Shown: one piece after another, positions 1-7,370 of the stretch
How the letters are laid out: each line of letters starts with the position of its first letter
Position numbering within the stretch: the first letter of the stretch is position 1
NCBI GenBank assembly: GCA_964429385.1
Contig: CAYSBR010000002.1
Coordinates: forward strand, 62,001-126,000
Source of the DNA: UBA2377 sp964429385
GTDB taxonomy: Bacteria > Verrucomicrobiota > Verrucomicrobiia > Opitutales > Opitutaceae
Direction of reading: 5' to 3'
DNA length: 64,000 nucleotides
Translations under genes and position numbers: made by a program
Notes under the pieces: model-generated
The model's input: the letters and a program-made list of their open reading frames with translations, nothing else
Database searches by the model: none
What the model was told of the DNA's origin: nothing

Positions 1-2
1 TG

Positions 3-2780
3 GTGGACATCTGGGCCACCTGGTGCGGGCCATGCATCGCCTCGATGCCGCACCAGAGCTCGCTGGCGGAAAAATTTGCCGATGAAGGCCTGGTGATCCT
101 TGCGGTGTGCGCTTCGGATACCCGCCAGAACTACGACGGCTGGGTGCAGCGCAATCAGGACCGCTACAAGTTCATCACCGCGCATGATCCGGCGGGCCGC
201 AACTGGAGCGAATCGGTCTTCAACACGCATTATGGTGTGCGGGGGTTCCCCACGCTTTTCCTGATTGATCGGGAAGGCCGGCTCGTGGGCCAGGCCAGCG
301 GCGGTGGTCCCAGCGAAAATCCGCGCGTCACCCGTTTGCTCGCCAAAGGCGGGCTGTCCATCGACACCTCGCACCTTCCTCCGGAAAAAACCGATGGCCC
401 GAGCTCCATTCCTGCGGTCCGGAAAACCCCGGCCCAGCCGGCGGGCAGTGTGCCGATGATGGGCGGCATGCGCCCTGCGGGTGCTTCTGCCGACAAACTG
501 GGTTCGCTCAAGGCGGGCGAGCCGATGCCCGACTTCTCCGTGCAAGGCGTGAGCGGTCAGGCTGTCCGCATGGCTGATTTCAAGGGCAAGGTCACCCTGG
601 TCACCTTTTTCAGCCACTCCGAGCGGGGTCCCGAGGCGTATGCGGTTGAGGCGTTTGAGAAACACCGCGGCCAGGGCGTGGAGTTTCTGGCTGTCGGCAC
701 CGCCATGGCCCGTGAGCAGTTTGATGCCTTTGCTGCCAAAGCGAAACCGGGTTACACCCTGGCTTGGGATCCTGCCGGTCGCGCCTTCATGGAAGGGGTG
801 GCCCATATGGAATTCGGGATCGGCATGTATCCCGCCTTCGCCGTGGTGGACAAGGATGGCGTTCTCGTGGGCGGCTATATCGGCGCCGGGCCGCGCTCCG
901 CGCCCGTGTTGAATGCGCTGCTGGCCAAGGCCGGCGTGAAGGTGGAAGGCGCGCCTGCCGCGCCCGCCGCCCAGAGCATCCCCATGGGAGCGATCCGGCC
1001 GAGTCCTCCGGCTCCGGCCGGAGCTCAGCGCCGGGCGACCCTCGGCGTCGGGGCGATCGCCCCGGATTTCGTCATGCAGAATGTTGATGGCAAGGAAGTG
1101 CGGCTCGCGGATTACGCGGGCAAAATCGTCATCCTCGACTTCTGGGCGACGTGGTGCGGTCCCTGCATCGCCTCCTTCCCGCATGCGCAGGAGATCGCCG
1201 CCCAATACAAGGATCAGGACGTGGTCTTTCTCGCCTCGGGCACGAGCGACACCATCGAAAAATTCAAGGAGTGGATCCCCCGGAATCAGCCGAAATACCC
1301 GGACATGGTCTGGGCCTTCGATTTGAATGAGCGCGGGTCGGAGACCTTTGAGGAGCGTGCGTCGTCCAAGCTTTATGGCGTCACGGGCATCCCCACGCAG
1401 TTTGTCATCGGCCGCGACGGCAAGATCGCCGCGGTCATTGTGGGCAATGGCGGCAAGAATGACGCGCGGACCGAGGCGGCCCTGGCCGGCTTGGGCGTGA
1501 AGGTGGATGAAGCCGTTGCGACCAAGGGCCGTGAGCAGCTCGCGGCGGCGGCCGAGCGCGAGCGCGCCCGCCAGCGGGCGGCGGCGGAGGAAGCAAATGC
1601 CGGCCCCCGTCCGCGATTCTCCGAGAAATTCGGCCAGTTGGAAGCCGGCTCGCCGGTGCCGGATGCGAAATTGCTCGATGCGGAGGGCAACGAGGTGAGC
1701 CTGGCCGAGCTCGGCCGGGGCAAGACCGTCGTGCTCAGTGTTGGTGTGGTGCCGGTCTTCATGCCGCCGGGCCAGGGCAATACCGATATGCTCGCTTTCA
1801 ATGATGCCTGGGCGCGCAAGTATGCCGACCAAGGCGTGCTTTTTGTGAACCTCGCCTCCTACGCGGGGCGCGAGCAGGTGGACGCGTGGCGCGAGGCCAA
1901 CACCGGCAAGTTCAGCTTCCCCGTATATTCCGATCCGGCGGGCGCGCCGCCGCGCCCGCCCAAGCCGATGGATGAATTGTCCGATGAAGAGGCCGCGGCC
2001 TTCCGTCAGGCTTCGAGCGCCTATTTCCCCCGCACGGTGCCGCTGCAGCTCACCGGCGGTGCGATGGCTCCGGTGCCGCACAATCTGGTGATCGATGCCC
2101 AGGGCCGGATGGTCGGCTTCTTCGGTGGCGCCGGCCAGAGTTCCAAGGATTCACTGGCCAACCTGTTGCTCCGCGCCGGCATCAAGCTCGCGCCCGAGGA
2201 CATGCCGGCCAAGGTTTTCACCAAGGAGGAGACCAAGCCGGCCGCGCCCGAGCCCCGCCGCGAGATGATCAAGATCGGCGCGCTGGCGCCTGATTTTGTC
2301 ACGCAGGATCTGGCCGGCAAGGATGTGCGTTTGTCCGATTACCGCGGGCAGGTGATCATCCTCGATTTCTGGGCGACGTGGTGCGGCCCTTGCATCGCCG
2401 CCTTCCCGCACACCCAGGAAGTCGCCGCCCAATACAAGGATCAGGGCGTCGTGGTGCTCGCCTCGGGTACGAGTGACGCCCGCGCGGCGTTCGAGCGCTG
2501 GGTGCCGGAGAATCAGACCAAGTATCCCGACATCCACTTCTCCCACGATGCCGCCGAGCGGAAGCCCGAGCGTGCGTCGCTGGCACTCTACGGGGTGAGC
2601 GGCATTCCCACCCAGTTCATCATCGACCGCGAAGGGCGGATTGTGGATATCGTCATCGGCTACCGGAAAGGGGAGGTCATCCTCGACGCCGCGCTGGCCA
2701 AGGCCGGGGTCAAGGTGGACCCCGCCATCCTGGAAAAGGCCGAGGCCGACCTCAAGCGGCGTGCCGCCCTGCGCGGGTGA
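3..2780 (+). CDS. Multi-domain thioredoxin/TlpA-like protein (5' end outside window)
   Basis: The reading frame is open to the left edge, so the true start and any signal peptide lie upstream; numbering here counts from base 3. At least five thioredoxin-fold modules follow one another. Modules 1, 3 and 5 keep the redox motif WATWCGPC (Cys pairs at residues 8/11, 385/388 and 794/797). Modules 2 (about residues 165-310) and 4 (about 545-730) have the AhpC/TlpA layout but no CxxC; the motif position reads SHSERGP in module 2 and VPVFMPPG in module 4. Modules 3 and 5 are nearly identical around the active site, so a two-module unit of about 409 residues has duplicated. Proline/alanine-rich linkers separate the modules. 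TlpA-like proteins normally have one such domain and act as extracytoplasmic thiol-disulfide reductases. That role is inferred here, and a dsbD gene lies 1.4 kb downstream on the other strand. Confidence 0.85.
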   Translation: MDIWATWCGPCIASMPHQSSLAEKFADEGLVILAVCASDTRQNYDGWVQRNQDRYKFITAHDPAGRNWSESVFNTHYGVRGFPTLFLIDREGRLVGQASGGGPSENPRVTRLLAKGGLSIDTSHLPPEKTDGPSSIPAVRKTPAQPAGSVPMMGGMRPAGASADKLGSLKAGEPMPDFSVQGVSGQAVRMADFKGKVTLVTFFSHSERGPEAYAVEAFEKHRGQGVEFLAVGTAMAREQFDAFAAKAKPGYTLAWDPAGRAFMEGVAHMEFGIGMYPAFAVVDKDGVLVGGYIGAGPRSAPVLNALLAKAGVKVEGAPAAPAAQSIPMGAIRPSPPAPAGAQRRATLGVGAIAPDFVMQNVDGKEVRLADYAGKIVILDFWATWCGPCIASFPHAQEIAAQYKDQDVVFLASGTSDTIEKFKEWIPRNQPKYPDMVWAFDLNERGSETFEERASSKLYGVTGIPTQFVIGRDGKIAAVIVGNGGKNDARTEAALAGLGVKVDEAVATKGREQLAAAAERERARQRAAAEEANAGPRPRFSEKFGQLEAGSPVPDAKLLDAEGNEVSLAELGRGKTVVLSVGVVPVFMPPGQGNTDMLAFNDAWARKYADQGVLFVNLASYAGREQVDAWREANTGKFSFPVYSDPAGAPPRPPKPMDELSDEEAAAFRQASSAYFPRTVPLQLTGGAMAPVPHNLVIDAQGRMVGFFGGAGQSSKDSLANLLLRAGIKLAPEDMPAKVFTKEETKPAAPEPRREMIKIGALAPDFVTQDLAGKDVRLSDYRGQVIILDFWATWCGPCIAAFPHTQEVAAQYKDQGVVVLASGTSDARAAFERWVPENQTKYPDIHFSHDAAERKPERASLALYGVSGIPTQFIIDREGRIVDIVIGYRKGEVILDAALAKAGVKVDPAILEKAEADLKRRAALRG

Positions 2781-2832
2781 TGGCTCCGGCTGTCCTGCGC
2801 CCTAAAAAAATCCACTGATACGCTGGTCATTC

Positions 2833-2861
2833 CGGCCCGATTCCTGCAAGGATTCGGGCCG
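2833..2861. promoter_or_regulatory. Inverted repeat before the luxR-type gene
   Basis: The arms CGGCCCGA (2833-2840) and TCGGGCCG (2854-2861) are perfectly complementary. An inner TCCT/AGGA pair tops the stem around a GCA loop. The repeat ends two bases before the GTG at 2864. It has no T-tract, so it could be an operator, an RNA hairpin hiding the GTG start, or a Rho-assisted terminator of the upstream gene. Confidence 0.5.
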
Positions 2862-2863
2862 TC

Positions 2864-4045
2864 GTGCCCAAGTCTTCCGCCAGCATCCAGGTTTCCGACC
2901 GGTCGATGCAGATCACCGATCCGGTGCTGCACCGGCCGTTGGTGGATTTGGAAACCGCCTCGAATGTCACGGCCTTCTGGTCGGCCCTGCGCGCTTTTCT
3001 GCAGGCGGCGTTTCCTTCCCAGCACTCCACGACACTCTTCCTCGATGCGAAGGAAAAGGTTCCCGGTGCGCTCACGTTGCATTCGCAGCCTTCACAGCGC
3101 TCGGCGGAGTGGTGGCGCGCGCGCGCCAAACTTACGCCGACGCACGCCTACCTGAACGACCACCCCGGCATCAAACTCTACAACCTTGAGGATGTGCTGC
3201 CTTCCGACCCCGGGCGGCGGAAGCAGAGCGACTTCTACCAGCAAGTGCTGCGGGCCGAAGGCTTCGATAAACTGGTCGGCCTGGCCACCTGGGAAAAAGG
3301 CGAACGCAAGAGCATCATGGTGCTGCGCCGCGCCTTTGCCCAGCCGGCTTTCTCCCGCGGTGAAATCAACCTCCTGCTCGATCTGCACCCGATTTTCGAC
3401 CGCACCCTCCGGCGTATCGAGAAGCAGGAGGAAGAGCGTGTCTGCCGCAGCACGCTCCAGCAGTTCATCAATCTGCTCCCTCAGGGCGTGCTGCTGGTGA
3501 ACGCCAAGCGCGAGGTGGTGTTCGCCAACCCCGAGGCCTTTGACGCCTGCGCCATGTGGAACCTCGGGCCCGAGGCCGCGCACCGGATGAACAGCCGCGC
3601 GGTGTTCTCCATCCCCACCGCGTTTCTTGAAGCCTACGATGAGTTGCTGGCCGAGCATTTTGCGCAGGCCTTGGTTCCCTCCGGCGGCCTCGGTCAGCTC
3701 CGCCGCCGGCTTGTGCATCCGGAACAACCCGCCTTGCAGGCCGATCTGAGTCTGGTGACGCTCGACGACCCGTTGCTGACGCGGCCCTATCTTTTCGCCC
3801 AGCTGATCAACCATGCCGTGCTCAACGCTCCGAGCACCGCGTCGGAGCAGCGCCAGATGACTGTGCTGGCCAAGCTGACCCCGCGCGAACGCGAGGTCGC
3901 CCTGCTGGTGCGCGACGGTCTCGGCAACGAAGAGATCGCGAACCAGCTCCACAAGAGCGTCGGCACGATCAAGAACCAGCTCCAGTCCATCTTTGCCAAG
4001 CTGGGTATCACCAGCCGGGCGAAACTGATCTCCCTGCTGCGCTGA
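2864..4045 (+). CDS. LuxR-family transcriptional regulator
   Basis: The 393-residue protein ends in a classical LuxR/GerE helix-turn-helix (residues 338-393), opening LTPREREVALLVRDGL with the recognition region around SVGTIKNQLQ. The N-terminal 330 residues have no receiver signature. Their arrangement resembles the PAS/GAF-like sensory halves of stand-alone LuxR regulators, but no ligand can be named. Two starts are possible: GTG at 2864, directly behind a strong inverted repeat, or ATG at 2906, which would put the repeat in the leader. The gene sits between the thioredoxin-like gene (same strand) and the convergent dsbD, and its targets are not evident from position. Confidence 0.85.
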   Translation: MPKSSASIQVSDRSMQITDPVLHRPLVDLETASNVTAFWSALRAFLQAAFPSQHSTTLFLDAKEKVPGALTLHSQPSQRSAEWWRARAKLTPTHAYLNDHPGIKLYNLEDVLPSDPGRRKQSDFYQQVLRAEGFDKLVGLATWEKGERKSIMVLRRAFAQPAFSRGEINLLLDLHPIFDRTLRRIEKQEEERVCRSTLQQFINLLPQGVLLVNAKREVVFANPEAFDACAMWNLGPEAAHRMNSRAVFSIPTAFLEAYDELLAEHFAQALVPSGGLGQLRRRLVHPEQPALQADLSLVTLDDPLLTRPYLFAQLINHAVLNAPSTASEQRQMTVLAKLTPREREVALLVRDGLGNEEIANQLHKSVGTIKNQLQSIFAKLGITSRAKLISLLR

Positions 4046-4101
4046 GCCCGGCTTGCCGGCACTCCCGACTCCGCACCTCATCCAGTCCGTCCGGTGGCGC
4101 G

Positions 4102-4143
4102 CCCAAACCAGGTGTCACGCAAGGCGTGACACCTGGTTTAGGG
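4102..4143. terminator. Bidirectional hairpin terminator between convergent genes
   Basis: A perfect 16-bp stem (arms 4105-4120 and 4124-4139, starting AAACCAGGTGTCACGC) closes on a three-base AAG loop. It is extended by a further GCCC/GGGC pair with one bulged A. It lies between the 3' ends of the LuxR gene (plus) and dsbD (minus), so it can serve both. There is no long T-tract on either side. Confidence 0.75.
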
Positions 4144-4148
4144 CGGGA

Positions 4149-6242
4149 TCAGCCTTTGAAGGCGTCGAGGACGATGCCGGGGGTGAGGAGCTCGGGGAGG
4201 ATGACGGCTTCGTCGCGACCGGGCAGCCAGATGACGTTGAAGGGGATGGCGCTGCGCTGGTATTTCGCGAGTTCGGTGGTGATCTTCGGGTCCTTGTTGG
4301 TCCAGTCGGCCTTGAGGGCGACCACGTTCGTGTCGGCGAAATACTTCAGCACTTCACCCGAGCTGAAGACGATTTTCTTGTTGGTCTGGCAGGTGGCGCA
4401 CCAGCGGGCGGTGAAGTCCACATAGACGGGACGGCCTTCGCGGCGGTATTTCGCCACGGCTTCCTCGCTCCAGGTCTCCCAGACGATCTCGGTCGGCGCG
4501 GGCGGGGTGGGCCAGCCGATCCAGCCGCCGAGGGCGAGCAGGCCGAAGCCGGCCAGCAGGCCGAAGCGGGCGCGGCCGGCCGAGGCGCCGGGGGCGCGCC
4601 ACCGGCCGTAGAACCACGCGCCCATGGCGATGACGACGAGGCCGAAGAGGGCGAGGAGCATGCCGCTTTCAGTGGTCTGCCCGGCCAGCACCCAGATGAG
4701 GTAGCCGACGGTGGCGTAGAGCGGAAAGGCCATGAACTGCTTGAAGGTCTCCATCCATGCGCCGGGGCGGGGCAGGACCTTGATGGCCTGCGGGAAGATC
4801 GAGAGCAGGAGATAAGGGGCGGAGAGGCCGATGGCGATGGCGGTGAAGACGAGGAAGGATTCGCTCACCGGCATGGCGAGGGCGGCGCCGAGCGCCGGCG
4901 CGAGAAAGGGCGCGGAGCAGGGCGTGGCGACCACGGTGGCGAGCACCCCGGTGAAGAAGGAGCCGCCAAAGCCTTCCTTCATCTGGAGTCCCGCGCCGAC
5001 GCCCGTGGCCCCGAGGCCAAATTCGAAGAGTCCGCTCAGGTTCAGGGCAAAGACCATCAGGAGGACGGCGAGGGCGAAGACAAAGGCGGGTGACTGGAGC
5101 TGGAAGCCCCAGCCGAGCTGATCGCCGCCGGCGCGAAGCACGGCCAGCGCGCCGGCCAGCGCCCAGAAGGAGAGCAGCACGCCGAGGGTGAAGACCAGGC
5201 CGTGGAGGATAACTTTGCGTTTGTCGCTGCCGGCCTGGTTGACGAACCCGAGGATCTTGATGCCGAGCACGGGAAACACGCAGGGCATCAGGTTGAGGAT
5301 GAGGCCGCCGAGGAAGGCGAGGAGGAGGGTGCCGGCCAGGCTGGTGGAGCTGCTGGCGGGCGTGGCGGTGGGGCCGGCTACCGTGCCGGCGGCGCTTTCA
5401 CCGCCGGCGAAGGGAATGTCCACACGCAGCGCTGGGAGGGAGCCATCGGCCAGCCAGCCATTGCTGGCGGCAAGGATACCGGTGAGCCGGCTGGCATCGT
5501 CGGGCGCCTCGGGCGAGGCGGAGAGGGTGAGGACAAACCCGCCCTGACCGTTGGCGGTGACCGTCTGGGGCAGGTCGTAGCCCACGAGATTGTCGTCGGC
5601 GAAAAAGTGCAGTCCGGCGGGCGTATGCGCGCTGCTGCCGGCGGTGGGCGTGACCGTCAGGGTGATGGTCTTGCCGGCGCGGGTGGCACCGACTTCCCAG
5701 GCGGCATCCGTGCGCGGCCGCGCGGCGAGCGTGGCCGCGATGCGCGGGCCGAAGGTGGCGTCGGCCGCCGGCGCGGCGGCGGTGACGGGCAGGGTGAGCG
5801 TGAGCGTGGCGTCGCCGGGCATGCAGACTTCGTCGCACATCAGCCATTCGGCATAGACCTTCAGGGCGACGGTGCCGCCGGGCGCCAGATCGGCGGGAGC
5901 GGTCAGGGTGACGGGCAGGAGGATGTCGCCTTCATAGCCGTTGCCGGTGACGTAGCCGGCGGCATCGCGCAGCACCTTGGGGGTGGGCCAATGAATATCG
6001 CTGGCGGTGAAGCCCGCGGGGAGCGTCCAGGAGAGACTCGTGGCCAGCCCGGTGCCGGGGTTGATCCAGTAGGTGTGCCAGTGGCCGTCGTGCTGGAGGC
6101 GCAGCGCGACTTCGAAGGATTCACCCGGTTGGACGGAGGTGACGCTGCTGACCAGCGTGGCTTTGACTTGGGCGGAGACACTCGCGGGCAGAAACAGGGC
6201 CAGGACGAGGGCGCAAAGGGCGGAAAGACGGGCGAACTTCAT
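4149..6242 (-). CDS. dsbD: Thiol:disulfide interchange protein DsbD
   Basis: This 697-residue inner-membrane electron carrier passes reducing power from cytoplasmic thioredoxin to the periplasm. It has a signal peptide (MKFARLSALCALVLALFLP), an N-terminal DsbD-alpha domain with Cys136 and Cys140 in CDEVC, and a multi-span CcdA-like membrane domain with the conserved cysteines in MPCVFPVLG and ATPCSAPFL. A C-terminal thioredoxin domain has WCATC (Cys615 and Cys618). All three cysteine pairs are present, so the protein should be functional. The start chosen at 6242 gives a clean signal peptide; the open frame continues 38 codons further upstream. It lies 47 bp downstream of the cysteine synthase gene on the same strand and is probably co-transcribed with it. 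It may also feed the multi-thioredoxin protein encoded nearby, which is inference. Confidence 0.92.
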   Translation of the reverse strand: MKFARLSALCALVLALFLPASVSAQVKATLVSSVTSVQPGESFEVALRLQHDGHWHTYWINPGTGLATSLSWTLPAGFTASDIHWPTPKVLRDAAGYVTGNGYEGDILLPVTLTAPADLAPGGTVALKVYAEWLMCDEVCMPGDATLTLTLPVTAAAPAADATFGPRIAATLAARPRTDAAWEVGATRAGKTITLTVTPTAGSSAHTPAGLHFFADDNLVGYDLPQTVTANGQGGFVLTLSASPEAPDDASRLTGILAASNGWLADGSLPALRVDIPFAGGESAAGTVAGPTATPASSSTSLAGTLLLAFLGGLILNLMPCVFPVLGIKILGFVNQAGSDKRKVILHGLVFTLGVLLSFWALAGALAVLRAGGDQLGWGFQLQSPAFVFALAVLLMVFALNLSGLFEFGLGATGVGAGLQMKEGFGGSFFTGVLATVVATPCSAPFLAPALGAALAMPVSESFLVFTAIAIGLSAPYLLLSIFPQAIKVLPRPGAWMETFKQFMAFPLYATVGYLIWVLAGQTTESGMLLALFGLVVIAMGAWFYGRWRAPGASAGRARFGLLAGFGLLALGGWIGWPTPPAPTEIVWETWSEEAVAKYRREGRPVYVDFTARWCATCQTNKKIVFSSGEVLKYFADTNVVALKADWTNKDPKITTELAKYQRSAIPFNVIWLPGRDEAVILPELLTPGIVLDAFKG

Positions 6243-6289
6243 GGTGGAAAGGAGAGCGCACTCACAGGAGGGCGCAAATGGAGAGACGT

Positions 6290-7237
6290 TTATTCCTTGG
6301 CGGAGGTTTCGCGGGAAAAGAGCCGGGTGGAGTAATAACGCTCGGCCCGGTCGCACAGGATGGTGACGACGCGGGATTCGGGGCCGAGGTCCTGCGCCAC
6401 CCGGAGGGCGGCGGCGACATTGGCGCCGCTGGAGGTGCCCACGAGGAGGCCGAACTCGCGGTTGAGGCGGCGCGTCATTTCCAGCGCGGTGTTGCTGCCG
6501 ACCTTGATGGGCGCATCAATGTGCGCGGAGCGCAGCAGCGGGGGCACATAGCCGCCGGCGACTCCCTCGATGAAATGACAGCAGGGCATTTCGCCCGAAA
6601 GCATGGCCGCCTCGGCGGGCTCCATGGCGTAGATCTTGGTCTGGGGATTGGCGGCGCGCAGGGCGCGGCCACAGCCGGTGATGGTGCCGCCGGTGCCGTA
6701 GCCGGCGACAAAGGCGTCCACGAGGCCGTGCATCTGGGAGAGGATTTCCCGGCCGGTGTGCTCCTCGTGATCCTGGGCGTTGAGTTCGTTTTCGAACTGG
6801 CGGGGCAGAAAATAGCGGGCGTCCGCCGCGGCCATGTCCTTGGAAAGCTGGATGCCGGTGCCGTAGCCCTGGGTGGCCTTGAAGAGCTGCACTTCGCCGC
6901 CGAACTGCTGGATGAGGTAGCGGCGCTCCACGCTGGCGGTGTCGCTCATGAGGATCTTGACCTTGTAGCCTTTCGCGGCGCCGACCATCGCGAGAGAGAT
7001 GCCGGTGTTGCCACTGGTGCATTCGAGAATGACGGAGTCCTGGGTGAGCAGGCCGCGCTGTTCGGCGTCCTCGATGACGCAGAGGGCGAGCCGGTCCTTC
7101 ACGGAGCCGCTGGGGTTGAGGAACTCGGCCTTGGCGTAGAGCGTGCGGTTTTCCGCGGCAAACTGCAGCGGGACCAGCGGCGTGTTGCCGATGAGGGAAA
7201 GGACGGGAGGCCGGGGGCGGTGAGTCGTCGCGGACAT
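6290..7237 (-). CDS. cysK: Cysteine synthase family PLP enzyme (O-acetylserine sulfhydrylase-like)
   Basis: A 315-residue fold-type II PLP enzyme. The PLP lysine is Lys47 in NPSGSVKDRL. The substrate-binding loop TSGNTG is at residues 74-78 and the phosphate-binding loop GTGGT at 180-184. The family condenses O-acetylserine with sulfide to cysteine; cysK, cysM or a cystathionine beta-synthase-like enzyme cannot be told apart by eye. The start at 7237 (MSATTHRP) places the conserved PVLSLIGNTPLV near the N-terminus as usual. The open frame extends 21 codons upstream but runs into the promoter-like element at 7250-7298. dsbD follows 47 bp downstream, giving a probable cysK-dsbD unit. Confidence 0.9.
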   Translation of the reverse strand: MSATTHRPRPPVLSLIGNTPLVPLQFAAENRTLYAKAEFLNPSGSVKDRLALCVIEDAEQRGLLTQDSVILECTSGNTGISLAMVGAAKGYKVKILMSDTASVERRYLIQQFGGEVQLFKATQGYGTGIQLSKDMAAADARYFLPRQFENELNAQDHEEHTGREILSQMHGLVDAFVAGYGTGGTITGCGRALRAANPQTKIYAMEPAEAAMLSGEMPCCHFIEGVAGGYVPPLLRSAHIDAPIKVGSNTALEMTRRLNREFGLLVGTSSGANVAAALRVAQDLGPESRVVTILCDRAERYYSTRLFSRETSAKE

Positions 7238-7249
7238 GAAGAGGATGAG

Positions 7250-7298
7250 TCTAGCGGAACGGATCGGCCAAGGGCTATGGGCCGAAAGGACTAATCGC
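7250..7298 (-). promoter_or_regulatory. Shared upstream element, copy 1 (before cysteine synthase)
   Basis: Read on the minus strand this starts GCGATTAGTCCTTTCGG and ends CTAGA, 13 bp before the cysK start. A closely matching stretch of the same length lies upstream of the TonB receptor gene at 10361-10408. By eye about three quarters of positions agree once two or three one-base gaps are allowed. The position fits a promoter plus regulator site. Confidence 0.5.
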
Positions 7299-7337
7299 AA
7301 AAAAGAAAAGGCGCCCGGGCCGAAGCCCGGACGCCTT
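7299..7337 (-). terminator. Rho-independent terminator of the TonB receptor gene
   Basis: The arms AAGGCGCCCGGGC (7308-7320) and GCCCGGACGCCTT (7325-7337) pair with one mismatch around a CGAA loop. On the minus strand the stem is followed by a T-rich run (complement of 7299-7309). It lies 33 bp past the receptor's stop codon. Confidence 0.85.
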
Positions 7338-7370
7338 GATCACACACAACACACAAGATTTTTCCGATGA

